From contig CACKTS010000004.1 in assembly GCA_902603095.1 (NCBI GenBank), forward strand, positions 1 through 62,240: DNA of 62,240 nt. Direction: 5' to 3'. Both the position numbers and the translations under genes were made by a program. Within the stretch, counting starts at the first letter, position 1, and each line of letters begins with the position of its first letter. Below are positions 48,019 through 57,987 of this stretch, one piece after another. This DNA comes from an uncultured Alphaproteobacteria bacterium. Lineage in GTDB: Bacteria; Pseudomonadota; Alphaproteobacteria; HIMB59; GCA-002718135. Under the pieces are notes generated by a model that had not been told where the DNA came from, did not search any database, and saw only the letters and a program-made list of their open reading frames with translations.

Positions 48019-49359
48019 TTATAATTGTAGGTTTACTAACTTTAAAGTGTTTTGTTGTCGCTCTGTTAATTTTTTTTCACTAAAATTGTCAATTAATTCA
48101 TGAAAAACTCTATACCAGTTAACTTCAGCTTTTAGATGCATAAATACTGAGCCAAGACCTACAGCTGCTCTATCCATAAATACAAATTCTTTTGGAGGTT
48201 TTACACCACCAATTTTCTTTAATTCTCTATGAACTTCAGAAGCTATTTGCGCTCCATAAATACCATTTTCGCTTTCTTGGATTTTCTGGACTTTATCCTC
48301 CATTAATGGTCCATATAAAAAATTAGCCCATTTACTTAAAACTTGTAACTTTTCTTTAGTAATATCGTCAAATCCCCATTGCTCATATGCGTGAACAGCT
48401 AGCGCTTCATCATTTTTTTGGAGGGCATAATATAAGTCAATAACACCTTGAATAAACTTGGATTTAAATATTCGCATACATCCAAAATCATACAAGTTAA
48501 TACTCAAATCTTTTTGAACAGAATAATTACCTAGGTGAGGGTCACCATGTATAACACCATATTCAAAAAAAGGTTTATACCATGCATAATACATATTTCT
48601 TGCAAGTAAATTTCTAATTTCTTTTTTAGATTCTTTATAAGTTAATATTGATTTTCCTTCTAACCAAGACATTGTTAATAATCTTTTAGTGCTATATTTT
48701 TCAAAAGTTTTTGGAACATGTATAAAAGAATTTTTTTCAAAAATTTTATTAAAAACACCCATTAATTTTTTTTCTCTTTCGTAATCTAATTCTTCATTTA
48801 ATCTTTGAGTTATTTCTTTATAGACCTCTTCTGTTTTTATTGCTTTATTATAACTTTGGTAAATTGAAAAAATCATTTTTAATTGAGACAAATCTGCATT
48901 AACTGCTGATTGCATATCTGGATATTGAAGCTTACAAGCTACTTTCTCAGAATTATTCAAAATTGCTTTATGAACTTGGCCTAAAGATGCAGCTCTAGTT
49001 GCTTCTTTGTTGAATTCTTTAAATTTTTTTTGCCAATCTTGCGAAAGTTCTGTTGCCATTCTTCTTTTAACAAATAACCATCCCATTGGAGGTGCATTAG
49101 ATTGTAAGTGCATTAATTCTTTGGTGTACTCTTCTGGTAACAAATCAGGAATAGTTGCAGAGAGCTGGGCTACCTTCATAAGAGGTCCCTTTATTCCGCC
49201 TAAAGCTTCTCTTATCTCCAAAGCATGCTTCTCTTTATCAAGTTTTACACCTAAATATTTTTGACTTGCTAACTTTGTAGCTAACTTACCTACTACTCCA
49301 CCAACCTGAGCATATCTTTTGATTTGTTTTGTAATTGATCTAGATTCATCTTCATTCAT
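48019..49359 (-). CDS. ABC1/UbiB-family atypical kinase
   Basis: A 446-residue member of the ABC1/COQ8 family, which supports ubiquinone synthesis. The Ala-rich loop RAASLGQVH, the catalytic HGDPHLGNY and the DFG triplet are present. The family KxGQ motif appears as KVAQ (LMKVAQLSATIPDLLP), with Ala for Gly; I recall the same form in other alphaproteobacterial members. It lacks the C-terminal membrane helices of UbiB. It sits between pepF and pntAA. Confidence 0.87.
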   Translation of the reverse strand: MNEDESRSITKQIKRYAQVGGVVGKLATKLASQKYLGVKLDKEKHALEIREALGGIKGPLMKVAQLSATIPDLLPEEYTKELMHLQSNAPPMGWLFVKRRMATELSQDWQKKFKEFNKEATRAASLGQVHKAILNNSEKVACKLQYPDMQSAVNADLSQLKMIFSIYQSYNKAIKTEEVYKEITQRLNEELDYEREKKLMGVFNKIFEKNSFIHVPKTFEKYSTKRLLTMSWLEGKSILTYKESKKEIRNLLARNMYYAWYKPFFEYGVIHGDPHLGNYSVQKDLSINLYDFGCMRIFKSKFIQGVIDLYYALQKNDEALAVHAYEQWGFDDITKEKLQVLSKWANFLYGPLMEDKVQKIQESENGIYGAQIASEVHRELKKIGGVKPPKEFVFMDRAAVGLGSVFMHLKAEVNWYRVFHELIDNFSEKKLTERQQNTLKLVNLQL

Positions 49360-51159
49360 TTACAAATTTTCCAATTCATCAATTAAATTTTCAATAACGC
49401 TTATACCTTTTTTCCAAAAAGATTTTTTAGATAAATCTAAATTAAATGGTTTAAGCAATTCATCATATTTTTTAGAACCTCCACTTTTAAGCAAATTAAT
49501 ATATTTATTTTCAAAATCATTAAATCCTTTCTCATAAATATTGAATAAAGAATTAACTAAACAATCACCAAATGCATAAGCATAAACATAAAAAGGTGAA
49601 TGGATAAAATGAGGAATATAACTCCAAAAATATTTATATTCATCTTCATATTTAATTGATGGCCCTAGACTATTTTTTTGAATATCCATCCAAATAGAGC
49701 AAATTTTATCAATGCTTAATTCTGAATTTTTTCTTAAGTTATGAACTTCTTTCTCAAATTGGAAAAAAGCAATTTGTCTCACTACAGTATTCAACATATC
49801 TTCAACTTTATTTGCCAATAAAGCTTTTCTTTCTTTTTTAGAATCTGTTTGTTTTAAAATTGATTTAAATGTTAACATTTCTCCAAATACACTTGCAGTT
49901 TCAGCCAAAGTTAAAGGAGTTGACGCATTGAAATGGCTTTGATGCTTACCAGCAAGGTATTGGTGAACGCCATGACCTAACTCATGGGCTAATGTTGCTA
50001 CATCTCTTCCTTTTCCTTGGAAATTAACAAGAATGAATGGATGAGCAGATGCAACAGTAGAAGCTGCAAAAGCACCTGGCGATTTTCCTTCTAAAACTGG
50101 TGAATGTATCCATTTTTTATCAAAAAATTTTTTTACTATAACTCCTATATCCTTGTTAAATTCTGAGTAGGCATCAATAACTGTATTACTTGCCTGATCC
50201 CAGGTATAAGTTTTAGAACTCTGAAATGGCAAGGGTGCATTTCTATCCCAATACATTATATATTTTTTTTTAAACCATTTGGCTTTTAAAGAATAATAAC
50301 GATGTGATAATTTTGGATAAGAGTCCACTACTGAATTAACCAAACTATCTACTACATCATCTTCAACAACATTTGATAAATTTCTAGCACTTACTGGAGT
50401 TGGCAATTTTCTCCAATTATCATTTATTGATTTATCTTTTGCAAGAGTATTAGTAATTGTAGAAAATATTTTTATATTAGTTCCTAATACTTCACCAACA
50501 GATTTAGCTGCCACTTTTCTAGTAGCTTCATTGTTATCTGATAATAAATTAAAAATTTGAGCACTTGTTAATTGTTCTTTTTTAAAAGGAAATTTCAAAG
50601 AAGCAATAACATCATCAAATAATCTAATCCAAGCAGATCGAGATGTTATACTTTTATCTTGAAGAATCTTTTCAATCTTTAAATCTAACTGATAAGGTTT
50701 AAAAGATCTTTTATTAATTATCCAATTTTTATATATATTAAGTTTTTGATCTTTAAATAGTTGTATAAGAGATCTATCACTTATTTGATTTAACTCTAGA
50801 CTAAAGAAAATTATTGAAGAAGCATAATTTGTTATTGTTTCTTGCATTTGTTGAAAAAAAATTTTGTTTTTTTCATTATTTCCATCTTCTGCTACTAATA
50901 AGTGTGCATAAGATAAAATCTTATCCATAAGAATATCAATTTCCTCAAGCTTAGTTATTGCTTTAAATAATTCCTCTGCACTTAATTTTTTAATATTATT
51001 TATGTATTTTTTTTCAAACTTGTGTGATTCAGATTTAATAATATTTAAATCTTTAGTTAAATTCTTGTCAGTTTTAGAGATATAAAGATCTCTTAAGTTC
51101 CAAACAGGTAGTTTTCCAAGGTTTTTTACTTCATTGATTTGATTATTTTTATTATTCAT
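49360..51159 (-). CDS. pepF: Oligoendopeptidase F (M3 family)
   Basis: Zinc peptidase of the M3B group that breaks small peptides in the cytoplasm. The 599-residue chain has HELGHGVHQYLAG (HExxH) and the downstream glutamate in LAETASVFGEML. No signal peptide. The gene abuts the ABC1 kinase gene base to base, so they are probably cotranscribed. It diverges from the acyl-CoA synthetase gene by 54 bp. Confidence 0.93.
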   Translation of the reverse strand: MNNKNNQINEVKNLGKLPVWNLRDLYISKTDKNLTKDLNIIKSESHKFEKKYINNIKKLSAEELFKAITKLEEIDILMDKILSYAHLLVAEDGNNEKNKIFFQQMQETITNYASSIIFFSLELNQISDRSLIQLFKDQKLNIYKNWIINKRSFKPYQLDLKIEKILQDKSITSRSAWIRLFDDVIASLKFPFKKEQLTSAQIFNLLSDNNEATRKVAAKSVGEVLGTNIKIFSTITNTLAKDKSINDNWRKLPTPVSARNLSNVVEDDVVDSLVNSVVDSYPKLSHRYYSLKAKWFKKKYIMYWDRNAPLPFQSSKTYTWDQASNTVIDAYSEFNKDIGVIVKKFFDKKWIHSPVLEGKSPGAFAASTVASAHPFILVNFQGKGRDVATLAHELGHGVHQYLAGKHQSHFNASTPLTLAETASVFGEMLTFKSILKQTDSKKERKALLANKVEDMLNTVVRQIAFFQFEKEVHNLRKNSELSIDKICSIWMDIQKNSLGPSIKYEDEYKYFWSYIPHFIHSPFYVYAYAFGDCLVNSLFNIYEKGFNDFENKYINLLKSGGSKKYDELLKPFNLDLSKKSFWKKGISVIENLIDELENL

Positions 51160-51197
51160 AGTATGAATTCAATATAGGTATTAATTATAATGTTTTT

Positions 51198-51205
51198 AGG
51201 GAGGT
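51198..51205 (+). promoter_or_regulatory. Strong ribosome binding site
   Basis: AGGGAGGT eight bases ahead of ATG 51214 is one of the two best Shine-Dalgarno matches seen; it fixes the start of the acyl-CoA synthetase and suggests strong translation. Confidence 0.75.
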
Positions 51206-51213
51206 AAAGTCAA

Positions 51214-53004
51214 ATGTCCATAAATTTTGATGAATATAATAATATTATTAGTATGTTTTTTAAAAAATCTACAGAGCTTCAAGATAAACCTTATTTATGG
51301 AAAAAACATGATAATGATTTTAAACCCCTATCATGGAAAGAAGTTCAATCATTAGTAAAGGCAGTTTCTAGATCGCTTTTAGATATTGGAATTCTAAAAG
51401 GAGATCGTGTAGTAATATTATCTGAAAATAGACCTGAATGGCAAATTGCTGACCTCGCAATTATGGCTATTGGGGCGATAACTGTTCCTGTTTATACTAC
51501 GAGCACTACTCAAGATTATAGTCATGTTATAAATCATTCTGGAGCAAGGTGCATGATAATATCTTCGCATGAACTGTGTTTAAAAGCGTTGCCTGCTGTA
51601 GAAAATTCTACTGATTGTAAAAGTGTAATTAAAATAAATCAAGACAGTCATTCTTATGATAACCCTGTTAATATTTTAAAATGGAATGAATTAGTTGAAA
51701 AAAATACTAATGATAATTATAATTTTCAAGAAGAAATTAAAAGTATTAAAAGATCTGATACAGCATGCATAATATACACATCTGGAACAGGAGGTAATCC
51801 TAAAGGTGTTATGTTGAGTCATGGAGCAATGCTATCAAACTGTACTGGTGCAAAAATTTTACTTCAAAATCTTTTAGATGGAATGGATGAAATAAAATTT
51901 CTTTCTTGGCTACCGCTATCACACTCGTATGAACATACTTTACAATTTTTTACATTAGGTATTGGTGCTCAGGTTTATTATTCAGAAGGAATTGATAAGC
52001 TTGTAGTTAATATGGGTGAAGTTAGTCCTCACTTCATGACTGCTGTTCCAAGATTTTATGATTCCTTGCATACAAGAATTTCACAAGGATTAAAAAAACA
52101 AGGCAAGCTAAGCCAGTCACTTTTTTCTGCTACCTTAAGATTAGGAAAGAAAAAATATAATGGTGAAAAACTTACCTTATTAGAAAACATAACTAACAAT
52201 ATTCTTGATAAATTAGTTAGGAGAAAAGTTAACAAAAGATTTGGTGGTTCATTAAAAGCACTTATTTCTGGTGGCTCGGCTCTTAATTTTGAAGTTGGTC
52301 TTTATTTAACAGCTTTGGGATTACCATTGCTTCAAGGTTATGGTCAAACTGAAACTGCTCCAGTTGTATCTGCAAACCCACCCGAAAAAGTTAAATTAGA
52401 TACTGTTGGTAAATTATTTCATGGAGTGCAGGTAAAAATTGCTGATGATGGTGAAATTTTAGTTAGTGGTGAAAACATAATGAATGGATATTGGAATGAC
52501 CCTGAAGCAACTTCAAAAACAATTATTAATGGTTGGGTACATACAGGCGATATTGGTGAATTTGATAACGAAGATTATTTGAAAATAACAGATAGAAAAA
52601 AAGATATCATAGTAAATGCGGGAGGTGATAACATCTCACCTTCAAGAATTGAGGCCAAACTAGATATTGAACCAGAAATATCTCAATCTATGCTGTACGG
52701 TGATTTTAAGAATTATCTTGTTGCAGTAATTGTACCTGAAAAAGATTTTTCAATGAATTGGGCTAAAGAAAATTCAAAAAATGAGGATTTAAAATCAATC
52801 ATTGAAGATGGTGATTTTAATAAAGTTATTAAAGATGTCGTATCTAGGGTAAATAAAAATTTATCTGTTATTGAACAAGTTAGAAAGTTTATATTGATAG
52901 ATCATGAATTTACTATTGAAAATAGCATGATGACACCCTCAATGAAAGTGAGACGTTTTAAAGTTAAAGATAAATATGGAAAAAAATTAGAAGATCTTTA
53001 TTAA
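51214..53004 (+). CDS. Long-chain acyl-CoA synthetase (FadD15-like AMP-ligase)
   Basis: Activates fatty acids to acyl-CoA by way of an acyl-AMP. The P-loop-like motif is YTSGTGGNPKGVMLSH; QGYGQTETAP and TGDIGEFDNEDYLKITDRKKD are further ANL-family motifs. At 596 residues and with PHFMTAVPRFYDSLH it resembles the long FadD15/bubblegum-type group rather than E. coli FadD. The C-terminal lysine loop is MTPSMKVRR. It has a strong ribosome binding site and ends two bases from DUF1244. Confidence 0.92.
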   Translation: MSINFDEYNNIISMFFKKSTELQDKPYLWKKHDNDFKPLSWKEVQSLVKAVSRSLLDIGILKGDRVVILSENRPEWQIADLAIMAIGAITVPVYTTSTTQDYSHVINHSGARCMIISSHELCLKALPAVENSTDCKSVIKINQDSHSYDNPVNILKWNELVEKNTNDNYNFQEEIKSIKRSDTACIIYTSGTGGNPKGVMLSHGAMLSNCTGAKILLQNLLDGMDEIKFLSWLPLSHSYEHTLQFFTLGIGAQVYYSEGIDKLVVNMGEVSPHFMTAVPRFYDSLHTRISQGLKKQGKLSQSLFSATLRLGKKKYNGEKLTLLENITNNILDKLVRRKVNKRFGGSLKALISGGSALNFEVGLYLTALGLPLLQGYGQTETAPVVSANPPEKVKLDTVGKLFHGVQVKIADDGEILVSGENIMNGYWNDPEATSKTIINGWVHTGDIGEFDNEDYLKITDRKKDIIVNAGGDNISPSRIEAKLDIEPEISQSMLYGDFKNYLVAVIVPEKDFSMNWAKENSKNEDLKSIIEDGDFNKVIKDVVSRVNKNLSVIEQVRKFILIDHEFTIENSMMTPSMKVRRFKVKDKYGKKLEDLY

Positions 53005-53006
53005 TA

Positions 53007-53291
53007 TTATTTATTTTTATATTTTTCTAACTTTTCTTTACTAACCTCTTTCTGATATTTATTTTTCCATTCTTCATAAGGCATTCCATAAATTAATTCT
53101 CTTGATTTGCCATAATCTAAATTAATTTTTCTTTTTTCTGCTGCAGACAAGTACCATTTAGAAAGACAATTACGACAAAATCCAGATAAATTCATTAGAT
53201 CTATATTTTGTACATCTTTTCTTTTCTGAAGATGATATATTAATCTTTCTGCAACATCGGCTAACAACTCTCTATCAAATTTTTTATCCAT
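53007..53291 (-). CDS. DUF1244 family protein
   Basis: A 94-residue protein with the DUF1244 signature LSGFCRNCLSKWYLSAAEKR and GKSRELIYGMPYEEWKNKYQ. The CxxC and neighbouring residues suggest metal binding. The family is common in alpha- and gammaproteobacteria and has no known role. It is convergent with the acyl-CoA synthetase gene and divergent from pyk by 58 bp. Confidence 0.9.
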   Translation of the reverse strand: MDKKFDRELLADVAERLIYHLQKRKDVQNIDLMNLSGFCRNCLSKWYLSAAEKRKINLDYGKSRELIYGMPYEEWKNKYQKEVSKEKLEKYKNK

Positions 53292-53349
53292 AATTGCTCA
53301 ATTAAGTTTAATTTCAGTTAAATTATATATATATAGTTATCCTAATTAA

Positions 53350-54789
53350 ATGAAACGAAATAGAAAAGCTAAAATTTTAGCAACTTTAGGCCCAAATTCA
53401 TCTTCAAGTGAGATAATAGAAAATATCTTTACTGCAGGTTGTGATGTTTTCAGATTAAATTTTTCACATGGATCAGTTGAAACTCATCGTAAAAATTTAG
53501 AAAATATAAGAAATCTGGAAAAAAAATATAATCATGCAACTTGTATTTTGGCAGATTTACAAGGACCAAAACTAAGAGTGGGCGAATTTAAAAACTCAAA
53601 AGAAGAACTAAAACAGGGTCAAAAATTTATTTTGGATTTGAGCTCAGAAGAAGGAAACAACCAAAGGGTTAATTTTCCACATGCTGATATTTATGATAAT
53701 CTAACACCAAACACTACACTACTAATTAATGATGGGAGAATTAGATTACAAGTAATTGAACAACATAAAGAGAAGTTAGTTACTGAAGTTTTAAATGATG
53801 GAATTATTTCTAATAATAAAGGCGTTAATATACCAGACGTTATTCTTCCAATAGAATCATTAACAAACAAAGATAAATCAGACTTACAAAAAGCTATAGA
53901 AATGAATGTTGATTGGGTTGCTCTTTCATTTGTTCAACAAGCTGATGATATAATGAAATTAAAAAAAATTGTTGATGGTAAAGTTCTTGTAATGGCAAAA
54001 ATTGAAAAACCTTCAGCAGTAAAAAATATAGATGAAATAATTAAAGTAGCTGACGGCATAATGATTGCAAGAGGTGATCTAGGAGTAGAAATGCCTCCAG
54101 AAAAAGTTCCTATAGTTCAAAAAAATATAATTAAAAGATGTCGATTTTTTGGTAAACCAGTAGTTGTTGCAACACAAATGTTAGAAAGTATGATATCTAG
54201 TTTAGTGCCTACTAGAGCTGAAGCTTCAGATGTAGCTAATGCCATTTATGATGGAACTGATGCAGTAATGTTATCAGGAGAATCAGCTGTTGGTGAATAT
54301 CCAATTGAGTCAGTTTCAACTATGAATAATATTATTGAAAATGTCGAGAAAGATACAAATAATTTTAATTTGGAAATAAATAATTCTCAAACTAATAAAA
54401 AGATAGATAACACTGATGCAATTACTAATGCAGCTTATTCAATTGCCAAGAATGCAGATGCAAAAGCTATTATAACTTTTTCAGTAAGTGGTAAAACAAC
54501 ATTAAGAATGGCTCGAGAAAGAGCTCCAGTTCAAATAATTGGTCTTTCACCAAATATTAAAACTGCAAGAAAAATGCAAATTATTTGGGGTGTAAATTCA
54601 TGTTATTCAAACAAAGATGCAGTCAATACAACTGAAATGGTTAGTATAGCTTGTGGTATCGTAAAAAATAAAAATTTGGTAAAACCGGATGATATTGTTA
54701 TTATTACAGCTGGTGTTCCATTTGGAAATGCTGGTTCAACAAATTTACTAAGAATAGCAAAAATAATTGCTGACAAAGACCTTACTTAA
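53350..54789 (+). CDS. pyk: Pyruvate kinase
   Basis: Final step of glycolysis, making pyruvate and ATP from phosphoenolpyruvate. Motifs: KILATLGPNSSS at the start, FRLNFSHGS, the substrate-site MAKIEKPSAVKNIDEI, MIARGDLGVEMPPEKVP and TRAEASDVANAIYDGTDAVM. At 479 residues it is normal. Pyruvate kinase is reported missing from core Pelagibacter genomes (family knowledge), so its presence bears on the lineage. It overlaps aatA by 8 bp. Confidence 0.97.
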   Translation: MKRNRKAKILATLGPNSSSSEIIENIFTAGCDVFRLNFSHGSVETHRKNLENIRNLEKKYNHATCILADLQGPKLRVGEFKNSKEELKQGQKFILDLSSEEGNNQRVNFPHADIYDNLTPNTTLLINDGRIRLQVIEQHKEKLVTEVLNDGIISNNKGVNIPDVILPIESLTNKDKSDLQKAIEMNVDWVALSFVQQADDIMKLKKIVDGKVLVMAKIEKPSAVKNIDEIIKVADGIMIARGDLGVEMPPEKVPIVQKNIIKRCRFFGKPVVVATQMLESMISSLVPTRAEASDVANAIYDGTDAVMLSGESAVGEYPIESVSTMNNIIENVEKDTNNFNLEINNSQTNKKIDNTDAITNAAYSIAKNADAKAIITFSVSGKTTLRMARERAPVQIIGLSPNIKTARKMQIIWGVNSCYSNKDAVNTTEMVSIACGIVKNKNLVKPDDIVIITAGVPFGNAGSTNLLRIAKIIADKDLT

Positions 54790-55984
54790 GTTTTTCGCAG
54801 GCTCTTTTTATTCTTTTACATGCATCTTCTAATATTTCATCACTAGTTGCATAAGATAATCTAAAGTAAGGAGATAAACCAAATGCAGCACCATGTACTC
54901 CAGCAATACCCTCACTTTCTAAAAGATAATTCATAAATTCTTCATCATTAGAAATTTTATTACCATCAGGGGTTTTTTTACCTATTACCCCTTCACAAGA
55001 AGGATAGACATAAAAAGCTCCTTCAGGGGTTAAACAACTTAAGCCGTCTATATTGTTTAATAAACCTACAACTAAATCTCTTCTTCTTAAGAATGCATCA
55101 TTATGATCTTTTATAAATTCTTGAGGCCCATTTATTGCTTCTACAGCTGCTGCCATTGATATAGAAGAAGTAGATGTAGTGCTTTGTGATTGAATTTTAT
55201 TCATCGCTGCAATTACTTCTTTTGGAGCTCCACAATAACCTAATCTCCAACCAGTCATACAATATGCTTTGGAAACACCATTTAAGGTCAAACATCTATC
55301 TTTTAATCTTGGTTCAATAGCAGCTAAAGTATTAAATTCTAAATTGTCATAAATAATTTTTTCATAAATATCATCTGACATTATTAAAACTTGCGGATAT
55401 TTTAGTAAAACTTCTGCTAATTCTTTAAGTTCTTTCTTAGAATAAAGACTCCCTGTTGGATTGCTTGGACTGTTTAGCATTAACCATTTTGTTTTATCAG
55501 TAATACTATTTTCAAGTTGATCAGCAGTTATTTTAAAATTTTGAGTTTCTGGACATTTAACAACAATTGGCTTTCCTTCTGCTAATAAAACTATATCAGG
55601 ATAACTCACCCAGAAAGGTGCAGGGATAATTACTTCATCATTTGGATTAATTGTTGCCATCATAGCATTATAAATTATATGCTTTCCACCGACTCCTACT
55701 ATAATTTCATCTAAATCATAATTCAAATTATTATCTTTTAAAAATTTAGATTGAATTGCCTTTTGAAGTGCTGGTGTTCCTTTTCCAGGAACATATCTTG
55801 TTTGACCATCATCCATTGCATCAGAAGCAGCTTTTCTAATATTAATAGGTGTGTCAAAATCAGGTTCTCCAGCAGCTAAAACCAAAACATCTTTACCCTC
55901 TGCTCTTAAAGCATTTGCTTTAACGTTTATACCTACAGTCATAGAAGGTTTAATTCTTTTTAATCTGTCAGCAATAAAATTCAT
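54782..55984 (-). CDS. aatA: Aspartate aminotransferase (class I gamma)
   Basis: PLP enzyme exchanging amino groups between aspartate and 2-oxoglutarate. The PLP lysine is in NGVSKAYCMTGWRLGY, and SPSNPTGSLYS plus the final YATSDEILEDACKRI are typical. Its length (400) and LRAEGKDVLVLAAGEPDFDTP point to the Rhizobium/Thermus-type AspAT, which in some bacteria also accepts prephenate. Overlaps pyk tail to tail. Confidence 0.92.
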   Translation of the reverse strand: MNFIADRLKRIKPSMTVGINVKANALRAEGKDVLVLAAGEPDFDTPINIRKAASDAMDDGQTRYVPGKGTPALQKAIQSKFLKDNNLNYDLDEIIVGVGGKHIIYNAMMATINPNDEVIIPAPFWVSYPDIVLLAEGKPIVVKCPETQNFKITADQLENSITDKTKWLMLNSPSNPTGSLYSKKELKELAEVLLKYPQVLIMSDDIYEKIIYDNLEFNTLAAIEPRLKDRCLTLNGVSKAYCMTGWRLGYCGAPKEVIAAMNKIQSQSTTSTSSISMAAAVEAINGPQEFIKDHNDAFLRRRDLVVGLLNNIDGLSCLTPEGAFYVYPSCEGVIGKKTPDGNKISNDEEFMNYLLESEGIAGVHGAAFGLSPYFRLSYATSDEILEDACKRIKRACEKLK

Positions 55985-55988
55985 AATA

Positions 55989-56798
55989 TCAAATTATATA
56001 ATGCTCAATAATTAGACTTAGGCAGGTAAACAATAGAAAAATTGAAAAAATTCTTCTTAAATTGATTTTGTTAATATTTACTGAAACTTTGGCTCCTATA
56101 TTTGCTGTAAATATGCTTGTTGATGATACTAATAAAACAATAGCTAGATTAAGATATCCAATAGAAAAGGGAGGTAAAGAATCAATATTTGAACCAGAAA
56201 AACTCAAAATTATTGCACCAGGAAAAGCTATAAAAAAACCTAATGTTGCTGATGTTCCTACTGCTTCATGTATTTTTTTTGAAAACATTGTAAGAGTTGG
56301 TACACTAAAACTCCCTCCTCCTATGCCAATTAGTACTGAAAAAAACCCTATTGAAAAGCTTACAATTAAATTTATAAATTTAGATTTTGGAAGATCTTTA
56401 GATATTATTATTGGATCTGTTTGAAATGCCATATTTATAGCTATTAAAAAAGCTAAAAATATAAAAATATTAACTAAGATCGCTCCTGAAATAATGCTAG
56501 CACTATAAGAACCTAATATTGATCCTAAAACTATTCCAGGAATCCAAGTTCTTAGAATTGCAAAATTTACATTTTTAAGCTTTATGTGAGTTCTTATTGA
56601 TGACATTGAAGTAAAACATATTACTCCTAAAGATGAAGCTATTGCAATATGCATAACGTAATCTGTTGGATAATTTAAATAAAGAAGAACAAAATAACTT
56701 ATTGGGACAATAATAATACCGCCACCAACTCCCAACAAGCCAGCCATAAATCCAGATATAATTCCTGTGATAAGGAAAATTATTATTAAACTTGTCAA
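55989..56798 (-). CDS. TauE/SafE family membrane transporter
   Basis: A 269-residue protein with about eight membrane helices and two repeats of the family glycine motif: GLLGVGGGIIIVP near residue 20 and IGIGGGSFSVPTLT near 158. Relatives export sulfite, sulfoacetate or other organosulfur anions. The start appears to be TTG at 56798, since no upstream ATG is in frame and the next ATG would cut the first helix. It precedes aatA by four bases in the same direction. Substrate unknown. Confidence 0.87.
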   Translation of the reverse strand: MTSLIIIFLITGIISGFMAGLLGVGGGIIIVPISYFVLLYLNYPTDYVMHIAIASSLGVICFTSMSSIRTHIKLKNVNFAILRTWIPGIVLGSILGSYSASIISGAILVNIFIFLAFLIAINMAFQTDPIIISKDLPKSKFINLIVSFSIGFFSVLIGIGGGSFSVPTLTMFSKKIHEAVGTSATLGFFIAFPGAIILSFSGSNIDSLPPFSIGYLNLAIVLLVSSTSIFTANIGAKVSVNINKINLRRIFSIFLLFTCLSLIIEHYII

Positions 56799-56862
56799 TT
56801 TTTACCGCTTTGTTTCATCTTTTATTGTAGTAATCTTTTTAAAATAAAAGTAAATTAATTGT

Positions 56863-57987
56863 ATGCAACATATTCATTGGTTAGGGACTGGTTTATCATC
56901 TATTCCTGGTATCAGAAGACTGGCAAAAAACTATGATAATTTAACCATTTGGAATAGAACTTTAGAAAAAGCAGAACAAAGCATTAATCATGTAAATAAA
57001 AATAATGTCTCGGCGAAAAGTTTTGATATAGTTTCATTAAGTAACACTTTAGAGGCTGGGGATATAGTTGTTTCGCAATTACCAGCAAATCATCATCTTT
57101 CTATTGCAAAATTATGTTTAGAAAAAAAATGCCATTTCGCTACTAGTAGCTATATTTCTCAAGATATGAAAAATTTACATAATGATGTAAAAAAAAATAA
57201 TTTAGTTTTTGTAAATGAAGTTGGTCTCGACCCAGGTATTGATCATTTTTTTTCACATTTATTGGTTAAAAAATTGAATGACAAAAACTTAACTAATTTA
57301 GATATTACGTATCATTCTTATTGTGGAGGTTTTCCAGCAATACCTAATGATTTTAAATATAAATTTAGCTGGTCTCCTGTTGGAGTAATTAAGGCACTAA
57401 ATAATGATGCAAAATTTGTTAGAAATTTTGAAACATTAATAGAAACACCTTATAAAAATGTTGGGAAGTACACTGTTAACAATGAGATTTATGAGGCTTA
57501 CCCGAATAGAGATTCAACACCATATATTAAAGAATATAATTTTAATCCAGATTGGAAAATCCAAGAATTTGTTAGAGGTACCTTAAGATTAAATGGCTGG
57601 AAAAATGCTTGGGAAGATATCTTTAAGATGCTTGATAATAAATCTCCAAAACTTGAGCAAGAAATAGATAATCTTGGTGCAGAATTATGGAAAAAACATC
57701 CTTATCTTCAAGATGAGCAGGATCGTGTTGTTTTATTTGTTAAGTTATTAGCACATAAAGATAATGAAGAAGTATTTAATGGTTTCTATTTTTTAGATGA
57801 AAAAGGTTCTGGCGAAAATACAGCTATGGGTAAATTAGTTTCTATTACTCTATCTTGTGCAATCGATTTAATTGTGCAAAATAAAATACAATATGGTGTC
57901 CAAGCAGCACCTAATGATAAAAATTTAATAAATTATTTTTTTAAAACTTTTGAAGAATACAAAATTGTTATAAAAAATAATTTATGA
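56863..57987 (+). CDS. Saccharopine reductase-like (glutamate-side) dehydrogenase
   Basis: A 374-residue member of the saccharopine dehydrogenase C-terminal/LYS9-like family, acting on saccharopine with NAD(P). The nucleotide site is HWLGTGLSSIPGIRRLA. NEVGLDPGIDHFFSHLL and TYHSYCGGFPAI are family signatures, as is KFSWSPVGVIKALNN. Its TGA overlaps the next gene's ATG, and that gene encodes the lysine-side enzyme, so both halves of the saccharopine route are coupled. Lysine breakdown is the likely direction because lysC indicates the diaminopimelate route for synthesis. Confidence 0.9.
   Translation: MQHIHWLGTGLSSIPGIRRLAKNYDNLTIWNRTLEKAEQSINHVNKNNVSAKSFDIVSLSNTLEAGDIVVSQLPANHHLSIAKLCLEKKCHFATSSYISQDMKNLHNDVKKNNLVFVNEVGLDPGIDHFFSHLLVKKLNDKNLTNLDITYHSYCGGFPAIPNDFKYKFSWSPVGVIKALNNDAKFVRNFETLIETPYKNVGKYTVNNEIYEAYPNRDSTPYIKEYNFNPDWKIQEFVRGTLRLNGWKNAWEDIFKMLDNKSPKLEQEIDNLGAELWKKHPYLQDEQDRVVLFVKLLAHKDNEEVFNGFYFLDEKGSGENTAMGKLVSITLSCAIDLIVQNKIQYGVQAAPNDKNLINYFFKTFEEYKIVIKNNL

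Noticed and set aside
56062-56424. A 120-codon open frame antisense to the TauE/SafE gene
   Set aside because: The opposite strand encodes a clear membrane protein with both glycine motifs; the antisense frame looks like its mirror.
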